Assembly (NCBI RefSeq): GCF_000204055.1
Contig: NW_006768768.1
Location: 477,513 to 541,512, forward strand
Reading direction: 5' to 3'
DNA length: 64,000 nucleotides
Source of the DNA: Melampsora larici-populina 98AG31
Lineage: Eukaryota > Basidiomycota > Pucciniomycetes > Pucciniales > Melampsoraceae
In this document: one piece after another, positions 34,231-46,406 of the stretch
Position numbering within the stretch: position 1 is the stretch's first letter
Layout of the letters: each line of letters opens with the position of its first letter
The notes under the pieces: model-generated
The model's database searches: none
What the model was told of the DNA's origin: nothing
What the model saw: only the letters and a program-made list of their open reading frames with translations
Position numbers and translations under genes: made by a program

Positions 34231-35830
34231 ATCTCACTCTTTAATCCGTTACATAAAGATTAAAGGAAGGACTTGGATCCAACCTTTATCCCATTATATT
34301 ATTTAATTATTAGAATCTTAAACCTCCTTTTAAGGGGTCAATTAGCTGAAGTCTGTCTGGACTTGTCCAAACAGACTCTTCCTTTTCCCTGTTTTCCCTT
34401 TCATCCTTATAACTTTTGTTGTAGTTACTTTATATTTGAAATATAAACTTGATTATTAAAATCCATAAGAACTTTCTTAGCCCAATTAGTGAGCCTTGAG
34501 TCCTCATCTGAGCCCTCGAGTCTCACAAGCCCTATGCTTGTTTGGTCAGCTCTGTTTGGGAGCCTGGAGTCTTTCAAAGTAGGTTGTGACCATGGAACTG
34601 ACCTCTGTAGAGTCTTTAACCAGCTAAAAGACCTGCCCCAAGACCACACAGTGCCAAGAAAGACAGCAGCTACTTTCTTGCTGGTGAAGTAAAACCATGG
34701 GTACTCAAAGTATCAGGACTAGAATGAAGAATACTGCAAATGAGTTGGTGGATTATCACAGAGTGCACACATGACCATCAAAGTCACTTTGGATGTGTGT
34801 ACAGTCAGTGACTATGATATCTCTTACATATAAAAATGTGACTAAATTTTGTACCCATAGACCACATCAACATGTGTGAAGTGCCAGTAGCACTATGGGG
34901 GTGTACTACCTGACATATCACTGTTCTATCAGGTTCATGTGAAGAGTACAAACATACCTTAGACATTGTACAGTTGGATAGAAGGTCTTAACAGGTGACT
35001 CAATAACCTCCTTGGTTTGTTGAAACTGAGAGTGAGAAAAGTTTATTGGGTTGTAAGTGCCTAAGTAGGGAGCTTTGTGCGAGTTTGATGGTCCAAAGGA
35101 GAGTGATTGCAAGGTACATTATATATTGGATGGGTATTCATACCCATCATGGCCTCCTGAGGCTGTACACCTGCCATGAGTCTTGTACAGGTGGTTTACA
35201 CAGCCCACTGGCTTGTGTTTTTTTGTATATGACCTGTATATGAGACAAATTGATTGCTTTTCACAACCAGGTGGCAATCTTTTAAGCATGTAAGCCAAGA
35301 GAATCATTCTGAGGAAAAGAATCCCTGCAAAAGGTGTGAATTTTGCTATATGTAGGCATATTTTAGGGCTACTAGAGTCAATGTGCTTATGTAAGGTGTT
35401 TTTCATCAGAGGGTACAGGTGGGAAATCTTTAAAACATTCACTGTCAAAAATGTTCCTCATTCTCTCATCTCATCTCCTGATAATTTTTCCGCTCATATG
35501 TTACTTTTCCTATGCCCCAGTATTGGACATTATGCCCTGTTATGCCTACCTATTCCAAATGATACATTATTGATGATCCCAAGGTTGTCTAAAAAGAAAA
35601 TAAGCATTATATTTGTCTTGACTGCAAAACTTGCTTTTATGCTTACTTTGGACTGATTGATGCAGCATTTGATATAATACTGAGTGATGCTTTGATACTA
35701 ATATTGCTTGTATAGAGCATCAACTGTGCCCTCTTTTTCAAGTGGGTGATCCCCGTTCCTTTTCTGCCATGATTCTCATTTGTTAAAATTCCTTCCAATC
35801 TCTGTTCAGAATATTTCAAGAAGATATAAA
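34231..35830. other. No gene recognised
   Basis: Frames at 34425-34692 and 35119-35656 overlap on both strands and are not protein-like. This is the 3' flank of the secreted RING gene. Confidence 0.35.
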
Positions 35831-38279
35831 TTAGTCCCAAAAGATGTGCTCATCATGAGCAAGTGGCATTATCATATTTCTACGACATGTGGGGCATTTG
35901 ACAACCCCATCTTTAGAGGACAAGATCAGGTACTAAGTTTTTATTCAAGATGCCAAACACCACAATAGAATTGATTTTAACGGGCAATTTGAATCAGCAA
36001 TCTATTTTGATATCTCTTGTCCTGAGTGAATATAAGCATAAAATCACCTACATTAATACATTGTTCATGAAATATATGAGGAGTTAGACATTTCAATTTC
36101 ACAACTCTTTGACCCTCCAAGAATTTTGATAGACAGATTGGGCATCCTTCAGAACCTTTGGTTTGATTTTCAACCAGAGGCTTTGATATATATTGGTAAT
36201 GGCCACTTGGTTCTAAAGGTTCAGAGGAAAACTTAACCAGCCCATCAGCAGAGATGAAATTGACATAGTAATATGTGCCACAGCCCCACATCAATTGTGA
36301 ATAAAAGACTCCAAAGCAGTATCAACCATTCATGGAATGAAAACACTGGTTCCCAGAGGGCACTTTATCATCATATGTACTCCAAAACTTAGTCTTTAAG
36401 GTGTTGTGGTTGAACATGGGATAGAACTTAAAGAGGCTTACCATCCTTTTTCACCTGGCTATGAAGGTAATCCTGAAGCCCATCAATATAAGTGCTTGAT
36501 CTATACATCATATCAATGAAAAAATCTTGATTTTCAAGATACTTCTCCCCTTTTGAGACATCCAGACCATATAAATCTCCTTTTCCTCCTTTGAGTGCAG
36601 AGTCCTGGATATGACATAAATGTAGACAAGCTTTGATATATTCTAACTTGACCGAATGTAAGCCTACAAAAGGCATGAGGAGTCCCTTTATGTAAGGGTC
36701 CTTATCTCCTTCATCAAGGTATCTCTGAATAAGTGGCTGTAATTTTGCTTGAGACTTGAATCTCTGCTGGATATTTTTAAATTTTTTAGTGGTTGATAAC
36801 CAAGATTTGACAAGCTGCTTTGCAATTGGATAGCATCTCTCTAGGTATTGCAATATATGATACACACCTGGGATCTCTTCATCTGGAGTAGTTTCATGGA
36901 TCACATGGTGGATACATTGAAATGTCAATGACTTGATAAACCTTGTATTGGCTAAAGACCTTGTGTGAAGTGATTTGTCATACATCTTCATAATTGCAGG
37001 TATCTGATGGTCATGGTAATGTAGGTTTTTCCTGATTTCTAACATCAGCTCAACTCGTTTGAGAGCTTCCGTGATAGCGAGCTGCTGGGAGCCTGAATAG
37101 AATCTGTCGAGATGTTGCAATATCTGATATAAACAGTGGATCGCTCCATCTGAAGTATACTTGTCAATACTGCCATCCATAGCTAAGGCTTGTAATGACA
37201 ATGACTCAATAATCCCTGCTTCAAATAAAGACCTATTTTGAAGCAGCTTGTTGTGTATTCCTATCAATCCAGGAGTTTGAAGGCTTTCTTGAGATCCCTG
37301 GAGGTAATTCCTGATGTTTAGAATCAGCTCAGCTCGCTCGAGGGCTTCCGTGAGATCTGTAATAAGTCAGAATGGCATCAACTACATCTCAAAGGGACAA
37401 GCAAGTAGATAAATGGAAAGTACTCACATTTATCCACCGGAAGGATGTCTATCCTCCCATACGATACACCTTTCACCTTGGGTTCGAGGTCCATTCCTGA
37501 AGATAGCATCAACGCTCCTATTCCAAATTCAGGAGCATGATCAAACTGAACTTACCCTGTGTCAGGAAGAGCTCCAATCCTCCTCGGCAGACACGACCTG
37601 TGTTAGGATCTTGGCTTATTGATTTAACATGTCCCATCGGAAGCAGAGACTGGAGCAATCGAAGAACACTCAATGTCCATAATCTTTCATATGTTTTCAG
37701 ATTGTCGCGTTGTAAATATTCTAGTACAGCAATGAGAACAATTTCAATATGAAGACAATTGTCAACTGATGAACCCCCAAATAAAGAATCACGAATCATA
37801 ATGTCCAATTCTCTAGCTATAGTTCTGATAGCTGAGTTATATGTTTGACCGTCTCGCGCAAGATAGAAAATCTTGTACTTCCTCATCCTTCGAGTAAAAA
37901 GATTTGTGAATTTGTGAGTAATTTCTAATATCGAAGTTCCCGGACGAGTCTTACTTTCAACACTTTCATGAATTGGTGACCATATTTCTAATGCCTTGAC
38001 TGTTTCATTTAAAATATCTTCAACACATTCAGATTCACTTCCGTGACTTCTGATAAAATTAATTCTTCTTTCTAAAAGGTTCTCTTCTTCATGTGAATCA
38101 GGATTTGTTGGAGCCGTTAAATGGCGTATTGCATTTCCATGTTCCATTTGAACTCCTCCCAACAAGTTCATATCCTCCACTTCAATTGCTCCTTCAGTCA
38201 AGCTTTCTGATGGAGTAAGAGCCCAGGAACTGCAGGTAAAGATCAAGTAACACCACCAAGAAAAAAAAATCTTGGTCAT
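35831..38279 (-). CDS. Secreted helical protein with C-terminal RING-H2 finger
   Basis: The ATG at 38279 opens a signal peptide (MTKIFFSWWCYLIFTCSSWA), then a mostly helical region (for example IRTIARELDIMIRDSLFG, LEYLQRDNLKTYERLWTLS). Next come exons with two LTEALERAEL/ITEALKRVEL-like repeats, each followed by Gln/Leu/His-rich helices (37350-36440). An exon at about 36294-36055 carries CPICLSKFLEGQ and KLKCLTPHIFHEQC, and after an intron an exon ending at 35831 gives VVKCPTCRRNM. Together these supply the eight C3H2C3 ligands of a RING-H2 finger, with two extra residues between the third Cys and first His. RING fingers act as E3 ubiquitin ligases. An E3-like finger on a signal-peptide protein could be a membrane/ER protein or a host-directed effector; that is inference. 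A decayed copy lies at 24300-24930. Confidence 0.7.
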
Positions 38280-38471
38280 ACTTTGACAGGTTATCTACCT
38301 AAGGTTTCTTTTAATCAAGTGGTAAACAAGCAAGACGAAAGAAATGGCAAGATGACTGAACGGGTCTTTGGTGGTCCAGGTTACTGACGCCAATTTTGTG
38401 CGAAGGAAAGCTTTTGGCGAATTTCTCTTACCTCTTTTAATACCTTGGATCTGGCAACCTAGAACTCGCAG

Positions 38472-38804
38472 TTATGACATTGTTTGGCGAGAGTATGTAG
38501 TTGAAAAATAAGCGTATCGATTGTCGGGCATGTTCCATGTAAAATTTCGTCCTACTGCGAGCGCAGGCAGGATGTCATAGATCCTCGGGGTGTAGAGCAT
38601 ATTTACTACTTTTCGTAATACACTTGTTCGAAAACCCTCAAATGATTTGAAAGCAGAAAGCACATCAACCAATTCAAACAGCACATTCAGGAGACTGGTG
38701 CATATGTGCATCTCAGACTCTTCGCGGCGATCATGAAGTTTGGAACTTGGGGACGCGTTTGCAGGCGTTGCTTTAGTGAAATTGTGTGGGACCAATATGA
38801 CCAT
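38472..38804 (-). other. Unrecognised ORF upstream of the RING gene
   Basis: A 110-codon frame starting MVILVPHNFTKATPANAS, with the plausible helical stretch LLNVLFELVDVLSAFKSF. It lies about 190 bp upstream of the RING gene on the same strand. No family is recognised and no introns are evident. It could be a fragment of a decayed gene. Confidence 0.25.
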
Positions 38805-39110
38805 GAAATTGTCTTTGAAATCAAATTGATAGATTAAAAACCCATCGTAAGGTTTTTTTACCTATAATTGGATAAAATTACTTCAAGAAGAGTCTGAAAC
38901 AATTATAAAAGTTATTGAAAAACAGATCATCTATAATCCTTAATTTGAGTTGTCTTGACTTCTTTTTTTATAGAAAAAATAATAGACACAACTGAAATTA
39001 TGGTCTCTGAGTTTTAATGAAGTCTAAGAATGATTTCTTTAACTACAGGTTCAGATTTCCTTCGGGTGTAAGATTTTGGATAGAAACAACAAAAGGATTG
39101 AATCAACTTA

Positions 39111-39199
39111 CTGTTGTTCTCAAAAAGCTTGTCCAAGTTTTCGCGCAAAGCTCAAGCAGTTTGGCGCGGGATTTTTGGCAAGCTTTGTAAGAACAACAG
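39111..39199. mobile_element. 89-bp MITE with ends like the RecQ/DUF6589 element
   Basis: Inverted ends CTGTTGTTCTCAAAAAGCTT and CTGTTGTTCTTACAAAGCTT, flanked by TA (39109-39110 and 39200-39201). The arms follow those of the large element at 39420-48307 (CAGTCGTTTTCAAAAAGCTT), and both right ends share a G-rich stretch leading into TTTTGGCAAGCTTT. Nearly the whole element is two arms, so it can form a hairpin. It looks like a non-autonomous relative of the large element. Confidence 0.8.
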
Positions 39200-39419
39200 T
39201 AACTGGTTGAAAAAGGATCAAAGATACTATATACTAGATACAATACCCATGATCTGGATTTGATTGATGATGATGGGAAGTTCAATGAGCTTATCACCAG
39301 GCCTTCACAAGGTCAGATCGCTTCGAGCCGCTGGAACGGTTCATGATCCATTCACAAATGTAATGTTACAGGATTCCCAAGTGATGTTTGTCAAGGGCTG
39401 GGTATCCGAGGTCTATGTA

Positions 39420-39746
39420 CAGTCGTTTTCAAAAAGCTTGCCGCTAATTCACCGCCAAATTGCTTGAGTTTTGCCAAACTTAACTAAGTCCCAAAGGTGG
39501 ACCTAACCACCAACTCCACCAAGGGACTTACTCGCAAACGCGCAAATCTAGCGTGAGATGCGTCAGGGCTTCTTGCTCAAATCTCTCATCCCCATGGCAC
39601 AGAAACCTGCCTTATCAACCCTCCAAGAGATGATAATGAAAAAATTGCGCAGGCGCCCTGCCCAGAACTGGCCGCTCTCGGCTCCTTATTATTCCACATG
39701 GTTGTAAGACTATCTCAAAAAAACACAATAGGGCCACACTCGGGGC
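39420..39746 (+). repeat. Left TIR of RecQ/DUF6589 element
   Basis: 327 bp. The outer 24 bp is identical to the right end, the next 40-50 bp is diverged with length differences, and from AAACTTAACTAAGTCCCAAA to CACTCGGGGC it is almost identical (one visible A/G difference). Confidence 0.9.
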
Positions 39747-39800
39747 CCTACATGAGCAGAACAAGACTGCGGCGTCCTAAACTCCAATAATTGAACAAAT

Positions 39801-40462
39801 ATGTCAAATTTACAGACAAAACCTTTCATTAACCATCAATTAGATTTGGACAAACTGTTGTTTGTCGCGTTAGGATTCACCGCGAAATCTACAAGTCCCT
39901 CAAGGGCAGTCCTCCAAAAGCTTCAAGTCATCAAACCCATCGGCCATCATGGGTGTTATATAGAATTCAATGTCAATTTAAATCGAATCACCACCAGGAA
40001 TCACCTCGAGACCATTTCGCTTACCTTCATGGTGCTTTCGTTCGCGTCAACTTCGAACCTCTCAATCTATACGTTGGACTTTGTTTGAATCGTACCGATC
40101 TGAAACAGGTGTCTATGACTATCGTGTTTAATCATCAAACCATTTAAAAACAATTTAACATCACCTCTCAACGCGACGTTCAGTTATCAAGACCTTTAAT
40201 TGCAATCCGCTTTGGAACCTTCCACCTCACTCGGACAAAGCAATCATTGATCAAAACCATCATAGCTTGTCTTTACAATTACTATTATACCTTTAATTTT
40301 GCACGAACGTCTTTGCTGCCGGTGTTGATTGGCCCACGCGTTGTGTGCTTCACGCTACGAACGCCAGGGCCATTTGTCCCGTGCACATACACCATCAACA
40401 TATATCCTCTCGCATTCAAGACTGCCTTGAAATCTGTCGCGTCTCTGACTAGTTGTAGCTGA
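39801..40462 (+). pseudogene. Decayed or intron-containing small ORF in the element
   Basis: The ATG at 39801 (MSNLQTKPFINHQLDLDKLL) is open to about 40030, where the coding sense moves to another frame (HGAFVRVNFEPLNLYVGLCL). This continues, after a TAA at 40145 or a possible 75-nt GT-AG intron ending at about 40185, to LSRPLIAIRFGTFHL and a stop at 40460. The pieces look strand-rich and protein-like but need one frameshift to join. It precedes the helicase gene on the same strand. Unknown function; possibly a small DNA-binding cargo protein in decay. Confidence 0.4.
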
Positions 40463-40688
40463 ATCTTCCTTTCACACTCTCTTTTGATCAAACAGTAAGC
40501 CCCTTTTCCAAATGGTTTTGATTCGGTTTACATAAAGATTGACGATCACAGAACAATCAACTTATTGCTTGATTCGTATTCTGCAGGTTAAGAATTAGTT
40601 TTTATTCGGAATCGTTGTCGGTCAACAATATCTTTCAATTCCGGATCCACTGGGCGGAAAACTGAATATATCACAACTATCACAAACC

Positions 40689-43461
40689 ATGCTCACACGA
40701 AGCCACTCCGCCACCAATGCAGCGTTATTTAACCAGGATCTTGAATCACGCAAGGCGATGTCGCTCACTGCCCGCCCAAAACTTCGACAAGTGCTTCTCA
40801 ACACTAGTGAAGCTCGCCAAGCCGAAGCAATCTCCGAACTCTTTGAGGAAACGTATGGATACCCTGCTCGGCCAGAGCAGATTGAGGCAGTAGTCCATCT
40901 GCTCAATGGTCGTACAACATTCTTGCTTGCGGGAACTGGCTTTGGAAAAAGCAGAGTACCTGAAATGGTTTACCTATTGTACGACAAGGCATATGCACCA
41001 ATCATTATGAGCATCAACCCACTGGATGCACTTGGAGATGATCAGGTCAGTCCTTGTAGAAATGTAAAAGTTTCTTGCGTTCACATAGCTGATGTACAAT
41101 CATATTGACATGGGCACCCAGGTCATCGAAAAATCTTTGGTCGATATGAATGCGGTGAATTTAACTGGGGCCAACTGCACCCAAAAGACGTGTGATTCAA
41201 TTCTGCAGGGGAAATATTTGTTTGTCTATGTGGTATGTCTTTTTCATCATCATGAGGTTGTGAACCTTTGAGCTAATCGGAAGATAATATCTCTCTTTGG
41301 CATGATCTGCAGAGTCCTGAAGTTGCCTTGACAAGCGACATCTTTGACAAAATGTGGCGTGATCCACAATTTCAGGCTCGGTTAGTACTGAAGGTTGTTG
41401 ATGAAGCCCATATGGTGTATACCTGGGGACTTGTCGCGAGTGGTCAAGCAAAACGATTGGCTAGCCACGTTCGCGTACAGGATGGAGGAGTCTTCCGCCC
41501 CTCATATGGAGAGCTGGCCCGTCGATTCCTATCTGCCGACAAAGTCCCACTTCTATTAATGTCTGCAACATGCCCTCCTCAGGCCATTCAGGCTATCATG
41601 TCGAATCTCAAACTCGACACACGTGGGGTTGCCTTTGTCCGCGCGGAACTTACTCGACCGGAATTACGACTCGTACGCAGGACTTTCAAACGACCTCTCA
41701 AAGCATCATTACGTGGCCTATTTTCTCATCACACATTAGTACCCACCGGCATGATCCCTCCCACACTGCTGTTCTCTGGTACCCAGAACGCGACTTTGGA
41801 GTACATGCAGATAATCAATTCACATTCATCCCGAGGTCACCCCAGCGAATCTGCCAATGGCTCTTCCGGCTTCGCTCGCAGGTACCACGCCACGACCGGC
41901 CCAAATGCCAAGCTTGCCACAGTTGCTGCCTATGTATCAGGTGCTCTGGCGGTAATATGTTGCACCCTCGCTCTTGGATTAGGCCAAAACTGGAAACGGG
42001 TTCGTCGGGTCATCATAGTCGGACGGCAAGATCCATGTAGTTTTATCCAGATGTCTGGACGATGTGGCCGTGACGGGCGGCGTGGCTTAGGTATCCTTTT
42101 GGTTGAACACAAGAGAGCAAAGGGTAAAAATGTGGTCAGCGACTTCTGGACACCTACGGTTCAGTCTGATGATGACAGAATGGACGCACTGGCTATCACA
42201 CTCGTGTGCCTTCGTGTCGCGCTAGCTGTGGATCTACGGTGAGTAGTGTGACAGTTTGAATGACGCTCCAATATTAAGCTAACTGACTTCTTCTATTTTG
42301 CTTGCCGGTAGCCTTGGCTACATCCCCCTAGATTTAAACGATGTAGCTGTAACTGACGAGGTGAAACGGCAATTTACAGCGGGCATGACACAGTGTGACT
42401 GCTCCAATTGTAAACCGGATGAAGCAGAAGCACTGTGGCTTGCACAGCCTGCTCTGACAAACGATAACTTTGATTCTGCTTTACAAATGGGCGAGGACGA
42501 CCTCTTCAATCTGATCAAAGACCTACCTGACGCGCCTCCACGGCCCCCGGCTGAAAATCGGCCACTTGCATCTCTCTGTGGACCAGATGACCCAATTCTC
42601 AAAACCCCTTTGCTTAAAATTCTTGTGACTGAACTGGTCCAGACCTTCACCGAACTTTTCAATGGATACTTCTTGGACCCTTCTGACCTGGCCTCATCTG
42701 ACTTGTTTGACTTGGATATGGCGTGGGATATGGCCAAAAACATTGATCTATTCGACTCACCCAATGATCTCGCAATAGTCTTAGCTGGAGAGACTATTCC
42801 CGGCCAATTTCCTGCCTTATTTCAGACTTTCAGCCGTTGGAAGACTCAATTCAACACCGACACAGTTTTGGCTGAAGCCTCAGAGTTTCGTAATGCTGCG
42901 AACAGGGGCAATAGTCGTCTTAACATTCCACAATCAGTCGAGGGTGCCCAGATAGCAAAGGAGCGTGCTGAAGCTGCGAAACAGTCAGTCAAAGAGGCAC
43001 GGGCCATTGAGAAACAGCGAGCCGCCAAGGCCAAGGAGGTTGAGCAAGCGCGGCGCGCGCAGGAAAAGCGGGAGGCTGAGGAGCGTGCAAAGGCAATCAA
43101 GGAGGAGGAGCGAGCCAGACGTGCCCAGGAAAAGCTGGAGGCTGAGAAGCGTGCGAAGGCAATTAAGGAGGAGGAGCGAGCAAGACGTGCCCAGGACAAG
43201 CTAGAGGCCAGCCAGCGCCTCAAGGCGGCTAAGGAGGCCGAGCGAGCACGGCGTGTGCAGGAAAAGGTAGAGACTGACCAGCGTACAAAGGCCGCTAAAG
43301 AGGCAGAGCGACTTCGACGTGCTCAGGCAAAGGGAGAAGGTTCAACTTCACGAGAGCTTTCAACCAAAGGTACCAAGCGAAGATCCGAAGGAGCACCGGC
43401 CACCGGGCCATCCAAGCGGAGGCCATCACAGCAGGTCAAAGAGCTTCGATTGCATACCTAA
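40689..43461 (+). CDS. RecQ-like DEAH-box DNA helicase
   Basis: Superfamily 2 helicase of RecQ type, an ATP-driven 3'-5' DNA unwinder. Four exons (40689-41045, 41122-41232, 41313-42238, 42312-43461) join in frame to 847 residues. Motifs in order: PARPEQIEAV (Q-motif-like region), AGTGFGKS (Walker A, near residue 80), SINPLDALGDDQ (Ia), VVDEAHMVYTWG (II), LLMSATCPP (III), VICCTLALGLGQNWKRV (V) and QMSGRCGRDGRRG (VI). After the helicase core comes CDCSNC, a possible zinc site, then a coiled coil built of about five 22-residue repeats of the type RAKAIKEEERARRAQEKLEA. An RQC/HRDC module is not evident. It probably acts on the transposon's own DNA intermediates, an inference from its place between the TIRs. 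No defects. Confidence 0.88.
42958..43337 (+). repeat. 22-residue coiled-coil repeats in the helicase gene
   Basis: Direct 66-bp DNA repeats encode Glu/Arg/Ala/Lys-rich heptads (AKEAERARR-type). Neighbouring copies at about 43070-43260 are nearly identical at DNA level, so unequal exchange is likely to change their number. Confidence 0.8.
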
Positions 43462-43514
43462 TGAAATGCTAAGATGTAAACTGACATTGAGTTCTTTCAA
43501 ATGAAACCAGGGTA

Positions 43515-46406
43515 TCACTCCTCCTCACACTCCTCATTATCCTCAGCCGCCAACACATCCGACGCACCCCATCGAAACCTTGATGATCGACCCGCGTTTG
43601 AGTCAGCTCGGACCAACTTGATCATTTGCCGCAACCCTGCACGCCACACGTTGATTACTGGCGCTGGATGACCTTTGCCCGAAAAAAGGGCCAAGTTACC
43701 TTCCGCATAAGTGAGGAAAGATTCCAGTGAGGGGCTCGTAATGGTGTTTGTATTTGGCTGAAAGATCAGTTTGTGACCCGAGGCCACTTTCAAGAGCTGC
43801 ATCAATTTCCGTAACTGATTCGGATTGTTTGTATAAGTTAATCCTACTGGCTCTCTGATTTGAAATGAAATACATTGACCATTCATAAAACGAACTCACC
43901 ATGGGCACGTTGTTTGAGAGCCTGTAGGTCAGGCGATCAATATTGGTACCATGACCCTATTTAATGGCAAATTGATTCTCAGGCATTGTCAGCTGGGTAT
44001 TTCTCGTTGGTAAGGCGACAAACATTGCGTGAATGTGGACTCACCGTATTATTATACACCTGCTTCAGCCAGAAGATATGGACTTCTAAGAATTCATCAA
44101 TAGCCATCCAATGGTCCGTTCGCTCATTTGAAGGTAAAAGGATTGAATGTTTGATAGAATGTGCAAGGCCTGCAGGTAGGTCTTCTTCGAGCAGAAGGAC
44201 CATTCGAGGAATATGGCGAGCGTAATGAGATAAGCCGGTCAGACCCTGCGCCATTACAGACCACCGCTTCCACATCGCCATAAGCCGGCCGATGTCACCG
44301 GCGCGGGTTGCATCTTGGGCCTCTACTACGGTAGCAAAATCACGCAGGCGAAGTAAAAAGTTATGGCGAGTGTGATCTTCACTTGCTTGCGCCTCTTTGA
44401 TAGCCTGAGCATCAAAGTACTGACTCCAAACTAAATCAATTACCCTATCACAGTCCGAAACTTTGGCCAGATCAATACCATCAACCAAGGAAATAACTTG
44501 TCTGCATCGGTAAATTCAATGGTACGTTTCAGTTTTTCTTGTTTTTTGGTGACAGTATAAAAGGTTACTTCAGCTCACCTGAGAATGAATACCAGGTTTG
44601 CCTTATGAACCTGTTGGAGCGATCGCATAATGCAGTTGAAGTCCTGCAATGCCACCGGTTTCTTGTAATCGCCACCTAATGCAAACGAAGACCTCCACAC
44701 CCCCGAATCGTCTCCTATGTCTGAATTCCCCCAGTGATGAGCCCAGATAGCCTTCAAGAAATTCCACGTTGTGTGTGCCCCGCCAAAGACGGAAAGCACC
44801 CAATCAAGCCCTTCCACCTTGTCTATGGGCGGAAATCGCTTCATGCGCAAGCTTTCAAGTAATTGATTTGATCCAACGTCGCCTCCCGCAACTAATATCT
44901 TCTCCGCATACTTGTCCTTATCCAATCCAATCTGTGCTAAGACCTGGTCTAGTACTCGAGAAACTCCCTCCGCTGAAGAGTCCGGCGCGTCCATCATTCT
45001 CAAGAAGTGAATGTTCGATTTGTGCATGGGAATGGGGTCGATTGGAGGCGGGCGTGTGGCTAGGTTGGGAAGCTTGGTGGCATCAACAGGGAAGTGAGAA
45101 GAATATTCAATCAATGCTTTACCGAGTTGAGCTTTAATGACTGATTTCCAGTGTTTAATGCATGAAGGGCCAGGAATGAAAAGCGACATGTTGATTGGCT
45201 TGCGGTCAGCAGCCGCCATTGAATCCAAAAAGGTCGCCAGTGAGACAGCCTCATCAGTACATTTGGCCTGTAGGCAGGCTTGAACAACGATAAAAAACCC
45301 CCAAGTGCCGTGGAACAGGCGTGAAGAAGTCTCGATACGAGTATTGTGGATTTTAAGGTGTATGTCAATATTATCGTAACATAAGATTGGCATGATCTTG
45401 TGATTAATTTTAAATAGTTCCATCATCCGGGACTCTTGTAGAAGTCTTAGATGATCCATCGCTTGTAGGATACTTGGGCGCGACGCAGTTAAACCACAGC
45501 TGTGGAGCCATTCGTTGACTCGGCAGGACACCCCACCAGCTATGGCCATTAGGCCATTTGCTAGGGGAATGGCGTTGCATCGTCGATTGGCAGCAAACGC
45601 AATCATCGCACAGATCATCACCGGGAGCTACAGGATAGCTAATGTGGTCAGTGGAAAATTACTGAGGCCACAATTTGATATCACTCACCCTATTAACCTT
45701 GTGGGCAGCTAGGTCGGTCGAATTTGGCTTCACACAAATCATATTTTCCATCGATAAGACCATGGCTTCGTCAACAGCTTCATCATGCACAGTTGCAGGA
45801 TCATTTGGATTTGAGGCAGTAGAGTCCAAGGTTTCGTCGACCTGTCCGTCGTCCACCTGCTCGTGCAGACCTAGTTTGAGGCGGATGAGGTTGTGCAAGA
45901 AGCTCATCCCGGTGCGCACTTGATTCTCGCGATACGCTTCGGCACTCTCGCTGAAGAAGTCAGGGTTGATACGGTTTGAGCTAACATACATTCCATTTGG
46001 AAAAAAACCACGTGGGCCTTCCTGCTTGTTAACAATTGCGGACGCCTGATGATTGTCACCACGGTTAGTGAATTAGGTGAGTTCCCATTAACTGTCTTCA
46101 TATTAAAGTAAGTACACCACTAACCTCTTCTAATATGAGCGACTCCCAATGGCTTTGGCCGTCATCAGTAGATGACATCATTTTCCCAAAATTTCTGATT
46201 ATAGATTGACTTGACTTGACACCCATTCCGGCCTTCATCAAACGTCGGCGATATACAACTGTAGGATGGTTTGATGACATGAAAGTCACCATGAATTGCT
46301 TTGGCGACATCCCGGCCTTGGTCATGTAATCACAGATCATCACAGCCCTTTCGTCAGTGGTTTTGCAAGCGTCTTTGCTGGAGAGGGGTTGGCTTGGGGA
46401 ATCCAT
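43515..46406 (-). CDS. DUF6589-like protein, candidate transposase
   Basis: Start chosen at 46406 (MDSPSQPLSSKDACK). Exon 1 ends LILEE before a GTTAGT donor and the next exon begins ASAIVNKQ. The main exons (45991-45660, 45630-44575, 44500-44030, 43960-43515) give a protein of roughly 800 residues. Features I associate with the fungal DUF6589 family: ILCYDNIDIHLKIHN, LFHGTWGFF, AGGDVGSNQLLESLRMKR, FGGAHTTWNFLKAIWAHHWG, YARHIPRMVLLLEEDLP and DHWMAIDEFLEVHIFW. Acidic residues in YDNID, GGDVGS and DEFLE have the order expected of an RNase-H-like DDE core, so a transposase role is proposed but not proven. It is convergent with the helicase gene, only about 55 bp apart. No stop or shift was found. 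The family name is from memory, not a search. Confidence 0.72.

Noticed and set aside
35119..35656. Overlapping ORFs on both strands upstream of 35831
   Set aside because: No protein-like composition or splice structure; probably 3' flank of the RING gene.
42846..43223. Minus-strand Ser/Ala/Arg-rich ORF
   Set aside because: It is the antisense of the coiled-coil repeats of the helicase gene; repeated codons keep the opposite strand open.
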